This document shows positions 1-8,401 of a stretch of 64,000 nt of DNA, piece by piece. Every line of letters starts with the position of its first letter. Within the stretch, counting starts at the first letter, position 1. This DNA comes from an uncultured Schaedlerella sp. (lineage in GTDB: Bacteria > Bacillota > Clostridia > Lachnospirales > Lachnospiraceae). The notes under the pieces were generated by a model, which had not been told where the DNA came from, ran no database searches, and saw only the letters and a program-made list of their open reading frames with translations. The translations under genes were made by a program, and so were the position numbers. Where the stretch lies: positions 1-64,000 of the forward strand of contig CAKSAJ010000003.1 in the NCBI GenBank assembly GCA_934435195.1, read 5' to 3'.

Positions 1-2
1 AA

Positions 3-806
3 TACATTTCTAACTCCCCATATATACTGGGGAATACATATCACAATTTGCGTAAACTACAACCAGCACATGGCGGTCGTGACCCTGGTGCTGTATATAA
101 CGGCCGTCAGGAAAAAGACGATACCCTGCAGCTCGTTCTTGCAATCGGAGAAATTCTTCAAGATGACGGCATCGATGTAGAATATACCAGAACAACCGAT
201 ATTTATGAAACACCATATGAGAAAGCGATGAAAGCCAACAATGCAGGAGTTGATTTTTTCATCTCTATCCATCGCAATTCTTTTCCTACCGACAATGTCG
301 TATCCGGCGTCGAGTCTCTTGTCTACAGTCTCTCTGGAATCAAATTACAAATGGCTGAAAATATCAATGAGCAATTAGAAATGGTGGGATTTGTTAATCT
401 CGGAGTCAAGGCACGTCCAAATCTGGTCGTACTGAAACGCACAAAAATGCCGGCGGTGCTTGTAGAAGTTGGATTCATCAATTCAAAAACTGACAATCAA
501 TTATTTGATGAAAATTTCTCTGACATTGCACAGGCAATCGCATCCGGTATCTTGGATACACTCAACCAGATCAACGCCTCTGCCAAACCACAAAGATTTC
601 ATGTACAGGTTGCGTCTTATCGTAATCCGGCATATGCAGAGCGCATGTTAAATGAATTATTGGAAATGGACTTTCCTGCAGAAATTGAAGAAAAAGATGG
701 TTTCTACCGGATACGTGTCGGCGATTTTGAAACTCTGGATCAGGCTGTCGCAATGGAACAGAGACTTCGCCGGGCAGGTTATCAGACCTGGGTCGTAACC
801 ACATAA
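3..806 (+). CDS. N-acetylmuramoyl-L-alanine amidase with SPOR domain, 5'-partial
   Basis: Zinc amidase of the Amidase_3 (CwlB/AmiC) family that cleaves the MurNAc-L-Ala bond of peptidoglycan outside the membrane. Visible are the HGGRDPG motif (first zinc His), a Glu in RQEKDD, the second zinc His in SIHRNS and the catalytic Glu in LVEVGFINS. The last ~70 residues form a SPOR domain (from RFHVQVASY to the end) that binds denuded glycan. The frame is open to the left edge. The first possible start, TTG at 48, has no ribosome site, so the gene most likely begins outside the window. The residues just before HGG (KLQPA) do not look like the usual hydrophobic strand ending in Asp/Gly. Confidence 0.88.
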   Translation, partial: YISNSPYILGNTYHNLRKLQPAHGGRDPGAVYNGRQEKDDTLQLVLAIGEILQDDGIDVEYTRTTDIYETPYEKAMKANNAGVDFFISIHRNSFPTDNVVSGVESLVYSLSGIKLQMAENINEQLEMVGFVNLGVKARPNLVVLKRTKMPAVLVEVGFINSKTDNQLFDENFSDIAQAIASGILDTLNQINASAKPQRFHVQVASYRNPAYAERMLNELLEMDFPAEIEEKDGFYRIRVGDFETLDQAVAMEQRLRRAGYQTWVVTT

Positions 807-809
807 GAG

Positions 810-851
810 AAAGGATGGTGTTCACCACACTTTTGGGTAAACACCATCCTT
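810..851. terminator. Bidirectional rho-independent terminator
   Basis: A 13-bp perfect stem (AAAGGATGGTGTT with its complement) around a short loop, flanked by A and T runs. It separates the convergent amidase (+) and glmM (-). Confidence 0.9.
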
Positions 852-879
852 TTATTGAACACATATGAAGCCTTTAAGC

Positions 880-2223
880 CTATGCTTCCAGCCCCTCTGC
901 CTTGATCACATCAACAACCTGTGCTACATATTTCTGGCAAATCTCATCTGTTGCAGCTTCAACCATAACACGGATCACTGGCTCTGTTCCACTCTCACGA
1001 ACCAAAATTCTTCCGTCGCTTCCAAGTTCCTCTGCTACTTTCTCAACAGCTGCCTGTACCTTTGGATTCTCTGTTGCTGTCTTCTTATCTACCACTCGTA
1101 CATTCTGTAATAACTGTGGATAAATCTTTACTTCCTCACAAAGCTGAGATAATTTCTGTTTTTTCTCCATAATTACTTCCATAATCATAAGAGATGTCAA
1201 AATACCATCACCTGTTCTTGCATGTTTGCTGAAGATAATATGTCCTGACTGTTCTCCTCCAAGGATAAATCCATTCTGAAGCATATTTTCATATACATAT
1301 TTATCTCCAACTGCTGTCTGCTCATATTTCATACCAATCTTATCGCAAGCTTTGTACAGACCCAGGTTAGACATAACTGTTGTAACAATTGTATCTCCAA
1401 CCAGTTTTCCCTGTTCTTTCAAATATTTTCCACATATATAGAGAATTAAATCTCCATCTACAACATTGCCCTTATCATCTACTGCGATACAACGGTCTGC
1501 ATCTCCGTCATAAGCAAATCCTACATCCAGCTGTTTTTCTTTTACAAATGCCTGCATCTGTTCGATGTGTGTAGATCCACAATTTGTATTGATATTCACA
1601 CCGTTCGGCTCGTTGCTGATAACATATGTCTTAGCGCCCAATGCATCAAATACACTCTTTGCAATCGCAGATGAACTTCCGTTTGCACAGTCTAATCCAA
1701 CTTTTTTATCTTTGAATGAACGTGTTGCAATTGAAATCAAATGTCCTACATAACGATTTCTTCCTGCTGCATAATCTACAGTACGTCCAATATTCTCTTT
1801 TGTTGCAAGTGGAACTTCACCACTTTCTCCATCGATATAAGCCTCTATCTTCGCTTCTACTTCTGCTTCCAGCTTATGTCCCTGACCATTGATCACTTTG
1901 ATTCCGTTATCGTAATATGGATTATGACTTGCTGAAATCATAATACCACAGTCAAAATCTTCTGTTCTTACTACATAAGAAACACTTGGTGTTGTTGTTA
2001 CATGAAGCAGATAAGCATCTGCACCTGATGCAGTCAGTCCTGCTGCCAATGCGTATTCAAACATATAACTACTTCTTCTTGTATCCTTACCGATAACAAT
2101 ACGAGCCTGATGTTCCTGTCCGAAATACCATCCAAGGAAGCGTCCTACCTTAAATGCATGCTCTACTGTTAATACAACGTTTGCTTCTCCACGAAATCCA
2201 TCTGTTCCGAAATATTTTCCCAT
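880..2223 (-). CDS. glmM: Phosphoglucosamine mutase GlmM
   Basis: Converts glucosamine-6-phosphate to glucosamine-1-phosphate, the step before UDP-GlcNAc in cell-wall synthesis. It starts MGKYFGTDGFRGEAN, the family signature. The phosphoserine loop is ISASHNP (Ser99), the Mg site is YDGDADR, and the sugar/phosphate loop near the end is RESGTEP. With ATG at 2223 the protein is 447 residues, the usual length, and GGGG lies about 8 bases upstream. An ATG at 2274 would add 17 Lys/Asn-rich residues not found in the family, so it was not used. Transcribed away from the HAD gene; ends in the shared terminator with the amidase. Confidence 0.97.
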   Translation of the reverse strand: MGKYFGTDGFRGEANVVLTVEHAFKVGRFLGWYFGQEHQARIVIGKDTRRSSYMFEYALAAGLTASGADAYLLHVTTTPSVSYVVRTEDFDCGIMISASHNPYYDNGIKVINGQGHKLEAEVEAKIEAYIDGESGEVPLATKENIGRTVDYAAGRNRYVGHLISIATRSFKDKKVGLDCANGSSSAIAKSVFDALGAKTYVISNEPNGVNINTNCGSTHIEQMQAFVKEKQLDVGFAYDGDADRCIAVDDKGNVVDGDLILYICGKYLKEQGKLVGDTIVTTVMSNLGLYKACDKIGMKYEQTAVGDKYVYENMLQNGFILGGEQSGHIIFSKHARTGDGILTSLMIMEVIMEKKQKLSQLCEEVKIYPQLLQNVRVVDKKTATENPKVQAAVEKVAEELGSDGRILVRESGTEPVIRVMVEAATDEICQKYVAQVVDVIKAEGLEA

Positions 2224-2393
2224 AATTAATACCCCATTTATAATCTTTTTCTTAAGGTTCTCTTTCAAGTTCATGTTTTATTATATTCTTTTTCTTTCCG
2301 AGATACAACCCAAAATGTTATGTACAAAAAATATAAAATGAAGTAAAATGTTACTGTTCACAAGTAAAAATCTACAATTCGGAGGAATTATTT

Positions 2394-3188
2394 ATGATAA
2401 AATTAATCGCCAGTGATTTAGACGGCACATTATTACAAAATGAAGCACAGGAACTGACGCCACGCGCTATTGATCTGATTTCACAGCTCACCAAGAAAGG
2501 AATCCACTTTGTAGCTGCCAGCGGACGTCAATATGACAACGAACGCCGCGTATTTCATGCTTTAAAAGATGATATTTCTTATATCGCAGAGAATGGTTCC
2601 GTATGTATTCACAACGGTGAGGTTATTTCCCGCTCCACAATCGACCCGGACCTTTGCTCAAGAATCTTGAATGAAGTAAAAAAAGAAGCCAATTTTGATA
2701 TTGTTGTTTCGCGTGAAGATTCTTGCTTTATTGAAGATGTGCATCCTGATTTTGTAAATCATATTGTAAATGTAATGCACAACACGACAACAATTGTTGG
2801 CGATATCCGCTCTGTAGACGGACCTATCTTAAAAATTGCAATCTGTAATATGATAGATGGACCTCATATTATTGATAAATATCTCAGACACCTTCAGGAT
2901 ATGTTCGGTCCTGAGATAAAGGTTGTCACTTCCGGTAATATCTGGATTGATTTTATCGCTCCTGGCACAAACAAAGGCACTGCTCTTTCTAAGCTTTTGG
3001 ATGTACTTCATATCAAGCCTGAAGAATGTATTGCTTTCGGTGACCAGTACAACGATATTGAGATGCTTCAGTATGTCGGTACAAGCTATGCAATGTCCAA
3101 CTGTGCTCCCGGTGTCTCTTACCACGCAACCTATGTTACAGACTGTGTAGAAGACGTTCTTGAAGATATATTAAACACCATCATATAA
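2394..3188 (+). CDS. Cof-type HAD-IIB family hydrolase
   Basis: 264-residue cytoplasmic phosphatase of the Cof/YidA branch of the HAD superfamily. Motif I is DLDGTL at the N-terminus with the nucleophilic Asp. Motif II lies around VAASGR. Lys and Asp of motifs III/IV lie in NKGTALSKLL and FGDQYNDIEML. The substrate is probably a sugar or nucleotide phosphate and cannot be fixed from sequence. Start chosen at ATG 2394, preceded by CGGAGGAA. It stands alone, divergent from glmM, and ends in a strong terminator. Confidence 0.92.
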   Translation: MIKLIASDLDGTLLQNEAQELTPRAIDLISQLTKKGIHFVAASGRQYDNERRVFHALKDDISYIAENGSVCIHNGEVISRSTIDPDLCSRILNEVKKEANFDIVVSREDSCFIEDVHPDFVNHIVNVMHNTTTIVGDIRSVDGPILKIAICNMIDGPHIIDKYLRHLQDMFGPEIKVVTSGNIWIDFIAPGTNKGTALSKLLDVLHIKPEECIAFGDQYNDIEMLQYVGTSYAMSNCAPGVSYHATYVTDCVEDVLEDILNTII

Positions 3189-3194
3189 TCACAA

Positions 3195-3263
3195 AAGACT
3201 TCATGTATATGATATTTGATTTATCTGCCTGATAAGCAGCATATCATTATACATGAAGTCTTT
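3195..3263. terminator. Bidirectional terminator, long stem
   Basis: A stem of about 20 bp (AAAGACTTCATGTATATGAT and its near-perfect complement) ends in T-rich sequence. It lies between the convergent HAD gene and rpiB. Confidence 0.87.
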
Positions 3264-3313
3264 CTTAATTTTCTCTGTTTTCCCAAAAATCCCGCGTAAC
3301 TCTGGCCGTAAAA

Positions 3314-3760
3314 TTACTCGTTCTTTTCTTCGATATCCATGATCAGATTAACTCTTCTCTGATGTCTTCCACCTTCGAAATCTGTATCCAGCCATGTCTC
3401 AACAATCATTTTTGCCAACTCAGCGCCGACTACTCTTGCCCCAAATGCAAGGATGTTACAATCATTGTGAAGTCGTGACATCTTTGCTGTATATGGTTCG
3501 CTACATACAGCTGCACGTACACCTTTTACCTTATTTGCTGCCAGTGAAATGCCAAGTCCTGTTCCGCAGATCAAAATACCACAATCAACCTCTTTTGCAA
3601 CAACCGCTCTTCCAACGATTTCTCCATAAACAGGATAATCACAACTCTCCGAAGTTTTTGTTCCATAATCAACAACTTCGTGACCTTTCTCTTTTAAGAA
3701 CTCAATAATCTCTGCTTTCAGCTCCAGTGCAGAATGATCATTACCAATTCCAATTCTCAT
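3314..3760 (-). CDS. rpiB: Ribose-5-phosphate isomerase B
   Basis: Interconverts ribose-5-phosphate and ribulose-5-phosphate in the non-oxidative pentose phosphate pathway. 148 residues, the normal RpiB/LacAB length. It begins MRIGIGNDHSALELK (phosphate-binding loop). The catalytic Cys is in ILICGTGLGIS and the anion hole is NKVKGVRAA. His-Arg in the C-terminal GRHQRRV bind the sugar phosphate. GAGGAG precedes the ATG. A galactose-6-phosphate isomerase subunit is less likely because no lac partner gene is near. Confidence 0.95.
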   Translation of the reverse strand: MRIGIGNDHSALELKAEIIEFLKEKGHEVVDYGTKTSESCDYPVYGEIVGRAVVAKEVDCGILICGTGLGISLAANKVKGVRAAVCSEPYTAKMSRLHNDCNILAFGARVVGAELAKMIVETWLDTDFEGGRHQRRVNLIMDIEEKNE

Positions 3761-3847
3761 AATCTTTAGCTCCTCATTTTCTCTTATTTTAGTGACATAT
3801 TTCCTATACTTCTACTATTCTGAATGTTTGCTCTGAAAATGTCAAGA

Positions 3848-3912
3848 CAAGGGAATGTACTTTTCCACGTACTTTCCCATTCCTTGCTAAAAAATTGCGA
3901 TTGAGATATAAT
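3848..3912 (+). promoter_or_regulatory. Promoter of the TetR gene with overlapping inverted repeat
   Basis: TTGCTA (3884-3889), 17 bases, TATAAT (3907-3912). An imperfect inverted repeat whose arms are CAAGGGAATG and CATTCCTTG (3848-3886) runs into the -35 box. This is where a TetR autorepressor would be expected to bind; that role is inferred. Confidence 0.55.
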
Positions 3913-3961
3913 ATTTTCATATTTATTTCTGTAAAAAATCAATTTGCAAAGGAGGCGGCTT

Positions 3962-4645
3962 ATGGCAGACTTAATTACCAAAAAGCCAAAATCAGAACAG
4001 ACAAAACAGAACATTATCGATACATATCTGAAGCTAATCCCATCAAAATGCTGGGATAAAATAACAGTCAAAGAACTTTGTGCTCAGGCAAATATTACTC
4101 GTGGTACTTTTTATCAATATTATTCCGACATCTATGATTTGATGGAACAAATTGAAAATACTCTTTTAGATGATGTCAATCGCTTTTATAATGCTGCTTC
4201 AAAGCCACAGCCTACCTCTTCTTGTTCTACCGGAAAATTCGAAGACAGCTTTGATTATGCTCCACCGCAGCTTATGACTGCCTGGTTTAAATTCTGCAAG
4301 AAAAATAAAAAGAAAATTGCTGTCATGCTTGACCCAAAACATTCGGATGTTTATTTTATGAAGAAATTAAGAAACATCCTATCTGAACATATTAATCAAA
4401 TGATGGATGATGATGGATTGCCTGATGATACCCTTCGCAGTTATTTCACGAAACTCTTAATTGAAATGCATTTCCTCGCAGCCCGTTATTGGCTGGAGGA
4501 AGAGGACGAGGCGGATGTTCTTTCGACAACTGACATTCTGAACCTCTTAAATACGATGCGTGTCGGCGCTAATTATCTTCATTATTTTCAATCTACCAGA
4601 CCGGATTTCGATATTAAAATGAACATTCCTGAAGATAACGAATAA
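3962..4645 (+). CDS. TetR/AcrR family transcriptional regulator
   Basis: 227-residue DNA-binding repressor. The N-terminal helix-turn-helix is seen around ITVKELCAQANITRGTFYQY, within the first ~60 residues. The C-terminal ligand domain is not recognised further. Start at ATG 3962, six bases after AGGAGG; an in-frame start at 3944 lacks such a site. It lies ~100 bp upstream of the ACP-thiolase-DUF35 genes on the same strand and is the likely regulator of that set, which is inference. An inverted repeat overlaps its own promoter. Confidence 0.9.
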   Translation: MADLITKKPKSEQTKQNIIDTYLKLIPSKCWDKITVKELCAQANITRGTFYQYYSDIYDLMEQIENTLLDDVNRFYNAASKPQPTSSCSTGKFEDSFDYAPPQLMTAWFKFCKKNKKKIAVMLDPKHSDVYFMKKLRNILSEHINQMMDDDGLPDDTLRSYFTKLLIEMHFLAARYWLEEEDEADVLSTTDILNLLNTMRVGANYLHYFQSTRPDFDIKMNIPEDNE

Positions 4646-4742
4646 TATTTTTATACACTTTCAAAAATAGTGTTCTAGTATCTCTCCTATTTTCAGTTAT
4701 AAAATAAATCTATAAACTATTAAATCTTTGGAGGGACGAATT

Positions 4743-4982
4743 ATGACAAGAGAAGAAGTAATTTCAAAATTAATTGAATACGCTGCAATGGCTTTTCATG
4801 CAGATGCAGACAAAATCAATGAAAACACAGATATCGCAGAGGAATTAGGTGTAGCTTCTACACAGCGTGTAGCTATGAGTGCATCCATTGAAAATGATTT
4901 CGATGTAATGATTCCTGTTGCAAGATTTGGAAAGTATAAAACAATCGGCGATCTGGCAGACTTCGTTATGGAAGAGATGTAA
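4743..4982 (+). CDS. Acyl carrier protein, divergent
   Basis: 79-residue acidic four-helix carrier protein. The prosthetic-group site is expected at Ser39 in ELGVASTQRV. Most ACPs have DSL there, so the Asp and Leu flanking the Ser are replaced by Ala and Thr. It ends in an acidic helix (DLADFVMEEM). Start at ATG 4743 with GGAGG upstream. It is followed 11 bp later by the thiolase-like gene and then the DUF35 gene, so the three form one operon. A phosphopantetheinyl transferase lies 2 kb away on the other strand. It is not next to fab genes, so a dedicated rather than general fatty-acid ACP is inferred. Confidence 0.87.
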   Translation: MTREEVISKLIEYAAMAFHADADKINENTDIAEELGVASTQRVAMSASIENDFDVMIPVARFGKYKTIGDLADFVMEEM

Positions 4983-4993
4983 GAGGTGACATT

Positions 4994-6283
4994 ATGGTAC
5001 ACAATGTAAAATTAGGTAAAAATATGAGAAGTGTTTCCATTGTCGGCGTCGGTGCAACACCATTTTTTAACGGAGTTACAAATCCTCAATATAAAGGACT
5101 TACCAACGGAGAATTATTTGGATACGCTGCTTTGGATGCAATGAAGGATGCTCACGTTGAACCGCGTGATGTGCAGTATTTCTTCCATGGTTCTGCAAAC
5201 CCACATGTACTTAATGGATGTATCACCCCAAACCTGCAGGTAGCTGACTGGTTCGGTATGAGAGGAAAAGGATCTATCTCTCATTCTGAGGGATGTTGTA
5301 CAGGTTATATCGCTCTGGAAGAAGCTGTATTTGCAGTTGCCAGCGGTGCTTATGATATTGTTCTTTCAGGATGTAGTGAACAAGGAACAGGTATGCCGGA
5401 TGGTAATACTCCTGATCACATGCGTACAGCACTTACCACAGAAGTTCTTTTCCCGGATCTGGATTCTATCTTTGACCGTGCATACGGAAGATACCTTGGT
5501 GGCGGTCCTGGTATGAATCACGATGACTGGATTAATTTCTATGCAAAAGAAAACCATCTGTCTGCTGAACAGATTGATGATGTTTTGAATCATCAGGCAT
5601 ATCATTTCCGTCGTGCTGCTGAGCTTTGCCCTAGAGCCATCCGCAGAACACCTTATGATAAACTTGCTAAAGATGCAGGATATGATGATGTATGGGAGTA
5701 TATGAAATCCCCTCACAATCCAAAAATGACTCAATATTTAAGAACATCCAGTGATTCTTGTGTAGCTGACGGAGCTGCCTGCTGTATCGTAGTTCCTACT
5801 GAAATCGCACACAAATTCTCAGACAAACCAATCGAAGTTTTAGGAACTGGTGCTTCTGTACTGGATGCTATCGTTCCACACCTTGAGAAAAAAGCTACTG
5901 CTGAGGCTGCCCGTCAGGTATTTGAAATGACAGGACTTACTGCTGATGACATGGATCTGGTATTTGTAAATGATTTTATCGGATCATCTGCATTTCTCGC
6001 AGCAGAAGAAATTGGATATCTTCCAAAAGGAGAAGGATGGAAATATGCATTGGACGGACGTCTTGCATTTGATGGTGACAAACCAATGAATACAAATGGA
6101 GGCCGCACTTCTTATGGTCATGCATTTGGTGCATCCGGAATGGCTGATGTATTTGAAGCTGTAACTCAGATGCGCGGTGAAGCCGGAGAACGTCAGGTCA
6201 AGAAAATGCCTAAGCATACATTCTTAAGAGGTTTCGGCGGTGCACAGAATGTCCGTGCAACGATTTTGAGAGCCAATTTCTAA
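4994..6283 (+). CDS. Thiolase-superfamily condensing enzyme (SCP-x/PhlC-like)
   Basis: 429 residues of the thiolase fold. The nucleophile is most likely Cys101 in SEGCCTGYIAL, matching CASG in thiolases. Asn326 in VFVNDFIG matches the NEAF Asn (SCP-x enzymes have His there). His376 in GHAFGASG is the GHP His. The usual second Cys near the C-terminus (CxGGG) is not seen; the segment reads RGFGGAQN at 412-419. It is therefore probably a condensing or acyl-transfer enzyme rather than a standard degradative thiolase. Start at ATG 4994 after GAGGTG. It sits between the ACP and DUF35 genes; the thiolase-DUF35 pair is a known complex arrangement (archaeal HMG-CoA pathway, PhlC-PhlB). Confidence 0.88.
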   Translation: MVHNVKLGKNMRSVSIVGVGATPFFNGVTNPQYKGLTNGELFGYAALDAMKDAHVEPRDVQYFFHGSANPHVLNGCITPNLQVADWFGMRGKGSISHSEGCCTGYIALEEAVFAVASGAYDIVLSGCSEQGTGMPDGNTPDHMRTALTTEVLFPDLDSIFDRAYGRYLGGGPGMNHDDWINFYAKENHLSAEQIDDVLNHQAYHFRRAAELCPRAIRRTPYDKLAKDAGYDDVWEYMKSPHNPKMTQYLRTSSDSCVADGAACCIVVPTEIAHKFSDKPIEVLGTGASVLDAIVPHLEKKATAEAARQVFEMTGLTADDMDLVFVNDFIGSSAFLAAEEIGYLPKGEGWKYALDGRLAFDGDKPMNTNGGRTSYGHAFGASGMADVFEAVTQMRGEAGERQVKKMPKHTFLRGFGGAQNVRATILRANF

Positions 6284-6295
6284 AGGAGGATTATC

Positions 6296-6733
6296 ATGGA
6301 TTTGAATAGAATCAGTACAGAAGAATTCTGGAATCCGGAACACGTTGTCGAAAAGTTCTGGAATGGTTTAAAAGACGGAAAAATTTATGCAAAGAAATGC
6401 AAAGAATGTGGTGCGATTGAATTCCCACCTCACCATGCATGTAATTCTTGTGGTTATCACGAGACAGAATGGACTGAATTGTCCGGAAAAGGTGAATTAA
6501 TTACTTTTGTATTCACAGGTGCTTTAAATGCAAGACTTGAGCTCGAAGATCAGGGATTAAAGTATGTTTGTGGTGAAGTAAAATTAGATGAAGGTCCTTC
6601 CATCAATGCCGTTATTCTTGGCATCAACAAAAAGAAGGCTCGAGAAATCACAGATAAACTTCCTGTAAGGGTACGTCCTGTTTTTCACGATATGGGAAGA
6701 TATACAACACTTTTCTTTGAACTTGATGAGTAA
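6296..6733 (+). CDS. DUF35 Zn-ribbon/OB-fold protein, thiolase partner
   Basis: 145 residues. An N-terminal helix is followed by a rubredoxin-like zinc ribbon with Cys35, Cys38, Cys49 and Cys52 (KKCKECG and HACNSCG). The C-terminal half is the OB fold typical of the family (from about ELITFVFTG). Members such as PhlB and the archaeal DUF35 protein bridge thiolase-fold enzymes and pass acyl intermediates between them. The gene is 12 bp after the thiolase-like gene with AAAGGAGG before its ATG, and the operon ends at the next terminator. Confidence 0.9.
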   Translation: MDLNRISTEEFWNPEHVVEKFWNGLKDGKIYAKKCKECGAIEFPPHHACNSCGYHETEWTELSGKGELITFVFTGALNARLELEDQGLKYVCGEVKLDEGPSINAVILGINKKKAREITDKLPVRVRPVFHDMGRYTTLFFELDE

Positions 6734-6743
6734 TAAATAAAAA

Positions 6744-6783
6744 GAACACCGAATGTGCTAAATATAAGCCATCTTCGGTGTTC
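6744..6783. terminator. Bidirectional terminator
   Basis: The 10-bp stem GAACACCGAA / TTCGGTGTTC is flanked by A and T runs. It lies between the ACP operon (+) and the PPTase-esterase operon (-). Confidence 0.88.
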
Positions 6784-6808
6784 CTTTTATTTTTTGTCTG
6801 CTATCTAA

Positions 6809-7420
6809 TTATGCAATTATACCTACTAAGTGAAAATGTTCTACTTCTATGTTCAATGGATATTCTGCCGCTACACTCACAAAAAAGTCTTCAATCCTTC
6901 TGCTCTCTACATAACAATTCATATCTCGAAGCTCTTTCCAGCCTTCTTCGAATCCGATTCCTTTTAACTTTAATCTTGCTTCGAACTCCGTCCATAGCTG
7001 TGAGAATTTCTCATTTTTTTCTTCTCCCGATAAACCAGTTAATTCTTCCTGCATTCGAGGGGAATATACTTTCTTTACGGTCGCTTCATGGCACTGCATA
7101 ATATGCTCTATATCCACACCTATCTCACAATCGGAAATTACAAGTACCACATAATTACCGCTGTGCGACAAATTAAAAAATGGCTTTCCTGCTTTGAGTA
7201 ATGGTTTTCCATTTTCATTTATGACAAGTTGTTCTTCCCGTTCAATATCTAGGTATATTTTCAACAGATGTCCTGCCATTAATTCTTGTTTTTTATCTGC
7301 CTCAATCTTATGCTCTTGATATTTTTTCACATATCGAGGTGCTATCTGAGAAAGTATTTGGTTTTCATATTGAAGTATGTGTTCTGCGTTCGCTATGATT
7401 AATTTTGCTTTGTATGGCAT
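6809..7420 (-). CDS. Sfp-type 4'-phosphopantetheinyl transferase
   Basis: 203 residues. It moves the phosphopantetheine arm of CoA to the Ser of a carrier protein. Family signatures are NLSHSGNYVVLVIS, GVDIEHI (Mg-binding Asp) and WTEFEARLKLKGIG, matching the W-x-x-K-E-A-x-x-K motif with Phe for the Lys. This is an Sfp/AcpT-like enzyme, not the short AcpS of primary metabolism. Its start lies inside the end of the esterase gene (22-base overlap), so the two are cotranscribed. The divergent ACP at 4743 is the obvious candidate substrate, by inference. Confidence 0.9.
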   Translation of the reverse strand: MPYKAKLIIANAEHILQYENQILSQIAPRYVKKYQEHKIEADKKQELMAGHLLKIYLDIEREEQLVINENGKPLLKAGKPFFNLSHSGNYVVLVISDCEIGVDIEHIMQCHEATVKKVYSPRMQEELTGLSGEEKNEKFSQLWTEFEARLKLKGIGFEEGWKELRDMNCYVESRRIEDFFVSVAAEYPLNIEVEHFHLVGIIA

Positions 7421-8346
7421 ATCAAAAACTCCATTTCCTCATTGTTGCACTGTTCTGCTTCCGGAAGCTTCAAATTGATGTTAAACACATGATTCAGTTC
7501 ATGCTCTTTTGAAACACACATATACAGCCTTGCATTCACATTTTGTTCCATTAGGCAACGCATCAATTCCAGACTATGCATTTTCACAAAGTCCGTCTCA
7601 GATGTCACAAGCAAAGTATCTGGAAACTGTGATGTAACATATTTGCCAAATTCAAATAAATCTATTTTCTGTTCATATAGCAAGTGGTATTCCTCTTCTT
7701 TTATCTGCTCTGGATTTTTATTCTCTATATTCAAATATTCAAATGCAATCATTCGAACAAGATCAGAACGTCTGCATTCATAATTTACCTGGTATACTCC
7801 GCAATTTAATACAATTGCCTCGAACACATTTTTCTTCGGTATCTGAAATGAAAATTGCCCGGCATACTTCTCATTAGAACAGATTGCAGCATATTGTCCC
7901 AGTATCTGGGCACCGGCCGAATCACCGGTTCCATAAATACGAGACAGATCCATATCATATTCTTTTGCATGCTCCAAAATCCATATCATTACCTGATTTA
8001 AATCTTCAACAGGTGCCGGAAAATACGCATATGGAACAAGTCTATAATTGATGTTAACCACGGCAAAGCCTTTTTGCATAAGCTTCCAGCAATAATATTT
8101 GTATCGCTCTTTCGAACTCTGCATCCAGGCTCCTCCGTGGACATTAATTAATATTGGAAGGCATTCACCCGCTCTGTCCTTTGGTCTGTATATATCTAAT
8201 GTATTCCACTGCTTTTCTGCACCATATTGTATCTGCTCGTATATCACTACATTATCCGGGTTGGTTATAGATTCGTCAAATGTTTCCAATTGCTTCTGTT
8301 CTGTCTCTTCAAATAAATCCCGAATCATTTCTGTAAATTTTGTCAT
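7399..8346 (-). CDS. Alpha/beta hydrolase, HSL-type esterase
   Basis: 315 residues with the oxyanion motif INVHGGAWMQ and the nucleophile elbow GTGDSAGAQ of the hormone-sensitive-lipase/BD-FAE esterases. The acid and His residues are likely in the C-terminal third (VTSETDFVKMHS and SKEHELNHVF). Cytoplasmic: no signal peptide or membrane helix. AAAGGAG precedes the ATG. It overlaps the PPTase gene. A role in hydrolysing an acyl thioester or ester made by the neighbouring carrier-protein genes is possible but unproven. Confidence 0.85.
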   Translation of the reverse strand: MTKFTEMIRDLFEETEQKQLETFDESITNPDNVVIYEQIQYGAEKQWNTLDIYRPKDRAGECLPILINVHGGAWMQSSKERYKYYCWKLMQKGFAVVNINYRLVPYAYFPAPVEDLNQVMIWILEHAKEYDMDLSRIYGTGDSAGAQILGQYAAICSNEKYAGQFSFQIPKKNVFEAIVLNCGVYQVNYECRRSDLVRMIAFEYLNIENKNPEQIKEEEYHLLYEQKIDLFEFGKYVTSQFPDTLLVTSETDFVKMHSLELMRCLMEQNVNARLYMCVSKEHELNHVFNINLKLPEAEQCNNEEMEFLICHTKQN

Positions 8347-8401
8347 TTATCTAACTCCTTTAAGACACAAAAAGTAATACGTCTCTTTGGAAATGTCAAA
8401 A

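Noticed and set aside
2224..2274. N-terminal extension of GlmM from ATG 2274
   Set aside because: It adds 17 residues not seen in the family and lacks a proper ribosome site.
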